Shown: positions 63,611 through 64,000 of the stretch, piece by piece
How positions within the stretch are numbered: position 1 is the first letter of the stretch
Layout of the letters: each line of letters starts with the position of its first letter
Origin: Paenibacillus sp. JJ-223
GTDB taxonomy: Bacteria; Bacillota; Bacilli; Paenibacillales; Paenibacillaceae
DNA: 64,000 nt
Direction of reading: 5' to 3'
Assembly (NCBI RefSeq): GCF_927798175.1
Contig: NZ_CAKMMP010000006.1
Location: forward strand, 124,001-188,000
Made by a program: the position numbers and the translations under genes
Notes under the pieces: model-generated
Databases searched by the model: none
What the model saw: the letters and a program-made list of their open reading frames with translations, nothing else
Told to the model about the DNA's origin: nothing

Positions 63611-63637
63611 CCCATCACCCCGGAACCGGGTGATGGG
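63611..63637. repeat. Perfect inverted repeat before the LacI gene end
   Basis: CCCATCACCC and GGGTGATGGG pair around a 7-base loop; no T-run on either strand. It lies between the convergent monooxygenase and LacI genes. Confidence 0.6.
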
Positions 63638-63685
63638 GGGAGAATCCGTTTTCAGGATTTTGGACAAACGTTTGCGCGGACATGC

Positions 63686-64000
63686 TTAAATCTGTCTTGG
63701 CAAGGTATAAAGTGAAGATTCCCGGACCATCAAGCGATGGGGGATGATAATCGGGTTCGGCGAGATTGCGCCTTCGTCGCCTTGGATGATCTTCAACAGC
63801 AATTGAACGGCGGAATAGCCAAGCTGATAGGTGCCGATATCGATGGAGCTCAGCGGCGGTGAAGCCAATTCGGACAGGGCGATATTGTTGAAGCTGACGA
63901 CGCTGATGTCCTCGGGTACGCGATATCCCAACTCATCCAATGCACGCAATACGCCAAAAGCCACATGATCGTCGATGACCACGATCGCCGTCGGTCGGTT
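63686..64000 (-). CDS. LacI-family transcriptional regulator, C-terminal part (cut by right edge)
   Basis: About 104 codons of the C-terminal domain lie in the window; the frame is open to the edge (PTAIVVIDDHVAFGVLRALDELGYRVPEDISVVSFNN). The end SPPLSSIDIGTYQLGYSAVQLLLKII and PHRLMVRESS are typical of LacI/GalR sugar-sensing domains. The DNA-binding head and the effector are outside the window. The true start is not visible. Confidence 0.9.
   Translation of the reverse strand, partial: NRPTAIVVIDDHVAFGVLRALDELGYRVPEDISVVSFNNIALSELASPPLSSIDIGTYQLGYSAVQLLLKIIQGDEGAISPNPIIIPHRLMVRESSLYTLPRQI

Overview
The window looks like chromosome from an endospore-forming, Gram-positive soil bacterium of the Paenibacillus type. 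This rests on two complete GerA/GerB/GerC spore-germinant receptor operons, an SLH-domain surface protein, YesM/YesN two-component sensors beside an LplB/YtcP sugar ABC transporter, strong AGGAGG-type ribosome sites, a sigma-D-like promoter before a chemoreceptor, and about 50% GC. No rRNA, tRNA, CRISPR array, prophage or insertion-sequence transposase was recognised.

Layout. 0-11.7 kb: the start of an RlmA-type rRNA methyltransferase running off the left edge, a secreted beta-propeller protein, a membrane-tethered Mrr-like nuclease, a small basic protein, an AlkX/YcaQ-type DNA glycosylase, FabV enoyl reductase opposite an HTH-TPR regulator, two proteins sharing one repeated module, an SMI1/KNR4 protein, and a WYL regulator-methyltransferase pair. 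11.7-18.6 kb: GH1 6-phospho-beta-glucosidase, a GerB-GerA-GerC operon, and a LysE exporter with an AraC regulator. 18.9-23.0 kb: a giant, AT-richer SLH surface protein. 23.3-26.9 kb: an alkD-ogt alkylation-repair pair, a 45-aa small ORF coupled to a membrane protein, a cysteine hydrolase and an APH-fold kinase.

27.0-39.5 kb: a xylan/arabinoxylan oligosaccharide locus. It has a YesM kinase flanked by two YesN regulators, then a binding lipoprotein and two permeases (no ATPase), then GH43, intracellular GH10 and a second GH43. A near-perfect cre-like palindrome lies just downstream of the transporter promoter. 39.8-48.4 kb: a small coiled-coil protein, a bona fide formylglycine-generating enzyme, a ROK regulator without its zinc motif divergent from a split chromate transporter, and a GerA-GerB-GerC operon. 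48.7-51.2 kb: purine nucleoside phosphorylase, an SMI1/KNR4 protein and a TerD/TerA-like protein. 51.4-56.4 kb: a second carbohydrate operon (GH43, GH105, GDSL esterase with a degenerate SLH-like tail). 56.9-64 kb: a secreted protein of three near-identical Rid (YjgF) domains, a Cache-HAMP chemoreceptor with a sigma-D-type promoter, an MFS exporter, a flavin monooxygenase and a LacI regulator cut by the right edge.

The most notable non-coding signal is a dispersed MITE-like repeat. It has two long copies (7556-7784 and 23124-23315), one internally deleted inverted copy (565-655) and one right-end fragment (40244-40305). Each of the three + strand copies ends in TTGTGT-17 bp-TATATA, a plausible outward promoter, and each lies directly upstream of a + strand gene, so the element may act as a mobile promoter. 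Other unusual points are the YesN-YesM-YesN arrangement, the secreted triple-Rid protein with a 444-bp tandem DNA repeat, and paired palindromes between the ROK and chromate genes.
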